Shown here: positions 8,231 to 9,303 of the stretch, one piece after another
How the letters are laid out: each line of letters opens with the position of its first letter
Numbering within the stretch: the stretch's first letter is position 1
From: JACZXQ01 sp036986155
GTDB lineage: Bacteria; Gemmatimonadota; Gemmatimonadetes; Longimicrobiales; Gaopeijiaceae
Assembly: GCA_036986155.1 (NCBI GenBank)
Contig: BTRA01000117.1
Location: forward strand, 1-9,303
Direction of reading: 5' to 3'
DNA length: 9,303 nt
Made by a program: the position numbers and the translations under genes
Notes under the pieces: generated by a model
Databases searched by the model: none
What the model was told of the DNA's origin: nothing
Seen by the model: only the letters and a program-made list of their open reading frames with translations

Positions 8231-9055
8231 TTGGACCGCCCAACCAGAATCCGCTACCAGCAGGTCGATGCGTTCACCGACGTACCCTTCAAGGGCAATC
8301 CCGCGGCCGTGTGTGTCATGGACCACCCGCTCGACGCCTCCCAAATGCAGGCCATCGCGTTGGAGATGAATCTCGCCGAGACGGCATTCCTCTATCCACC
8401 TGACGACCAAGGCGCCCGCCGCATTCGATGGTTCACGCCGACCATTGAAGTTCCGCTGTGCGGGCACGCCACCCTGGCCTCCGGCCATGTGCTGCTCGCC
8501 TCCGGGGCGGCGTCGCCAATCGTGCTTCATTCGGCGAGCGGTCTCTTGATGGTGCACGCAGACGTGGACGGCGCGGTGCGTTTGGATTTCCCTGCCACGC
8601 CTACCGCACCCGTACCACCCCCGCCCGGGCTGATAGAGGCGCTGGGGGTCGAGCGCGCCAAAGCGGTCGAGACCGGAGGCCACGTCATGATCGTCCAGGT
8701 GGCGGCCGAGACCGATGTGCAGCGAGCCCGGCCCAACTTCACCGATCTGAAGGCCACGCAAGTAGGCGATGTTCTCGTGCTCGCCGTAACCGCTCCCGCG
8801 GACTCTCAGAAGCTGGATTTCGTTTCGCGGGTGTTTGCTCCATGGGCTGGCATCGACGAGGACCCGGTGACCGGCTTGGCTCACACAGGGCTCACGCCCT
8901 ACTGGGTCGCCCAGCTCGGACGGAACACGCTCCGTGCCGAGCAGATTTCCAGCCGAGGCGGAAAGCTCACCGTGAGGCTCGAGGGCGAACGGGTGCACCT
9001 CATCGGCCACTCCGTCACCGTAGCCGAAGGAACGATGCTGCTCCCGCCCGTCTGA
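8231..9055 (+). CDS. PhzF-family isomerase/epimerase-like enzyme
   Basis: Read from TTG 8231 the protein has 274 residues, within the family range. The start is chosen because GAGG lies 6 bases upstream and the conserved beginning (YQQVDAFTDVPFKGNPAAV) follows at once. The frame is open back to 8105, but that part looks non-coding. Landmarks are NLAET (48-52, Glu50 matching the catalytic Glu45 of PhzF), LCGHATLA (76-83, His79), DPVTG (211-215, Asp211) and SRGG (241-244). The fold is the two-lobed diaminopimelate-epimerase type. The residue after DPVTG is Leu216, where PhzF and most relatives have Ser. PhzF itself isomerises a phenazine precursor, but no phenazine genes are here, so the substrate is unknown. 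The VWA gene ends 135 bases upstream and a ferredoxin gene follows. Confidence 0.9.
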   Translation: MDRPTRIRYQQVDAFTDVPFKGNPAAVCVMDHPLDASQMQAIALEMNLAETAFLYPPDDQGARRIRWFTPTIEVPLCGHATLASGHVLLASGAASPIVLHSASGLLMVHADVDGAVRLDFPATPTAPVPPPPGLIEALGVERAKAVETGGHVMIVQVAAETDVQRARPNFTDLKATQVGDVLVLAVTAPADSQKLDFVSRVFAPWAGIDEDPVTGLAHTGLTPYWVAQLGRNTLRAEQISSRGGKLTVRLEGERVHLIGHSVTVAEGTMLLPPV

Positions 9056-9138
9056 TCACCGGCGTGTTGCAGCCTTGCCCTCAGGTGCGCGGGAAGGCCA
9101 CGTTGCCGCTTCGCCGTCGGTACCACCACATGGGGGGA

Positions 9139-9303
9139 ATGTTGGAGGGCTTCGAGGAACGCAGGTTCGGGCCGTTGACGGTTCAGATCGATCGCAATCT
9201 GTGCGTCGGCTTCGGGGACTGCATCGACATCGCACCCGAGATCTTCGAGTTCGATGACGAGGGAATCGCGGTTTTCCTCGCAGACGCCACCGAGGCCGAT
9301 CGC
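9139..9303 (+). CDS. Single-cluster ferredoxin, 5' part, cut by the window edge
   Basis: Fifty-five codons are visible and the frame runs off the end. The sequence has the small ferredoxin pattern: a short lead-in (FEERRFGPLTVQID), then CVGFGDC (Cys22, Cys28) and APEIFEFDDEG. This matches the ferredoxins that feed electrons to P450s or other oxygenases, in which a C-x5-C segment and a later Cys near the C-terminus hold a [3Fe-4S] or [4Fe-4S] cluster. The central position of the segment is Phe25, not Cys, so a three-cysteine [3Fe-4S] type is likely if the last Cys follows. The start is uncertain: ATG 9139 has a G-run too close upstream, and ATG 9130, three codons earlier, has no ribosome site. 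Upstream spacing to the PhzF gene is about 80 bases. Confidence 0.8.
   Translation, partial: MLEGFEERRFGPLTVQIDRNLCVGFGDCIDIAPEIFEFDDEGIAVFLADATEADR

Noticed and set aside
8210..9010. 266-codon open frame on the minus strand
   Set aside because: It is antisense to the PhzF-family gene, with no motifs of its own.

Overview
The window is a GC-rich stretch of bacterial chromosome, judged by eye and not counted. It is tightly packed with housekeeping and accessory genes. I see no phage or transposon genes, tRNA, rRNA or CRISPR repeats. The organism is probably a Gram-negative, aerobic bacterium: there is a lipoprotein signal, an exported DUF1573 protein, and an electron-transfer-flavoprotein:quinone oxidoreductase that needs a respiratory quinone pool. 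The overall protein style reminds me of Gemmatimonadota or a similar environmental phylum, but this is a weak inference.

Left part (1-1220). A minus-strand gene probably begins at position 27 and runs off the left edge. Diverging from it on the plus strand is a 68-residue membrane-anchored protein with a Gly/His-rich stretch and a Cys-Cys pair, behind a duplicated Shine-Dalgarno sequence. After about 340 bases with no recognisable gene comes an exported DUF1573 protein with Cys-Met-Cys and Gly-Met-Arg-Gly-His motifs. The two may form a small metal-handling module.

Middle-left (1249-3464, minus strand). An ETF-QO gene is followed after 14 bases by a small lipoprotein of unknown function, and they are very probably one transcript. 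The ETF-QO has only three of the four cysteines that normally hold its [4Fe-4S] cluster.

Middle (3594-8095). A MoxR/magnesium-chelatase-I-like AAA+ ATPase and a von Willebrand factor A (MIDAS) protein lie on the plus strand. Such ATPases and VWA proteins commonly act as a chaperone/metal-insertase pair. Here they are separated by an opposite-strand block of mutY (A/G-mismatch adenine glycosylase) and a DoxX-family membrane protein.

Right part (8231-9303). A PhzF-family isomerase-like enzyme, best read from a TTG start, is followed by the 5' end of a small single-cluster ferredoxin gene cut by the window edge.

No single obviously new system stands out. The observations most worth checking are the three-cysteine ETF-QO with its lipoprotein partner, the split AAA+/VWA pair with a non-canonical Walker B motif, and the His/Cys-rich protein plus DUF1573 pair.
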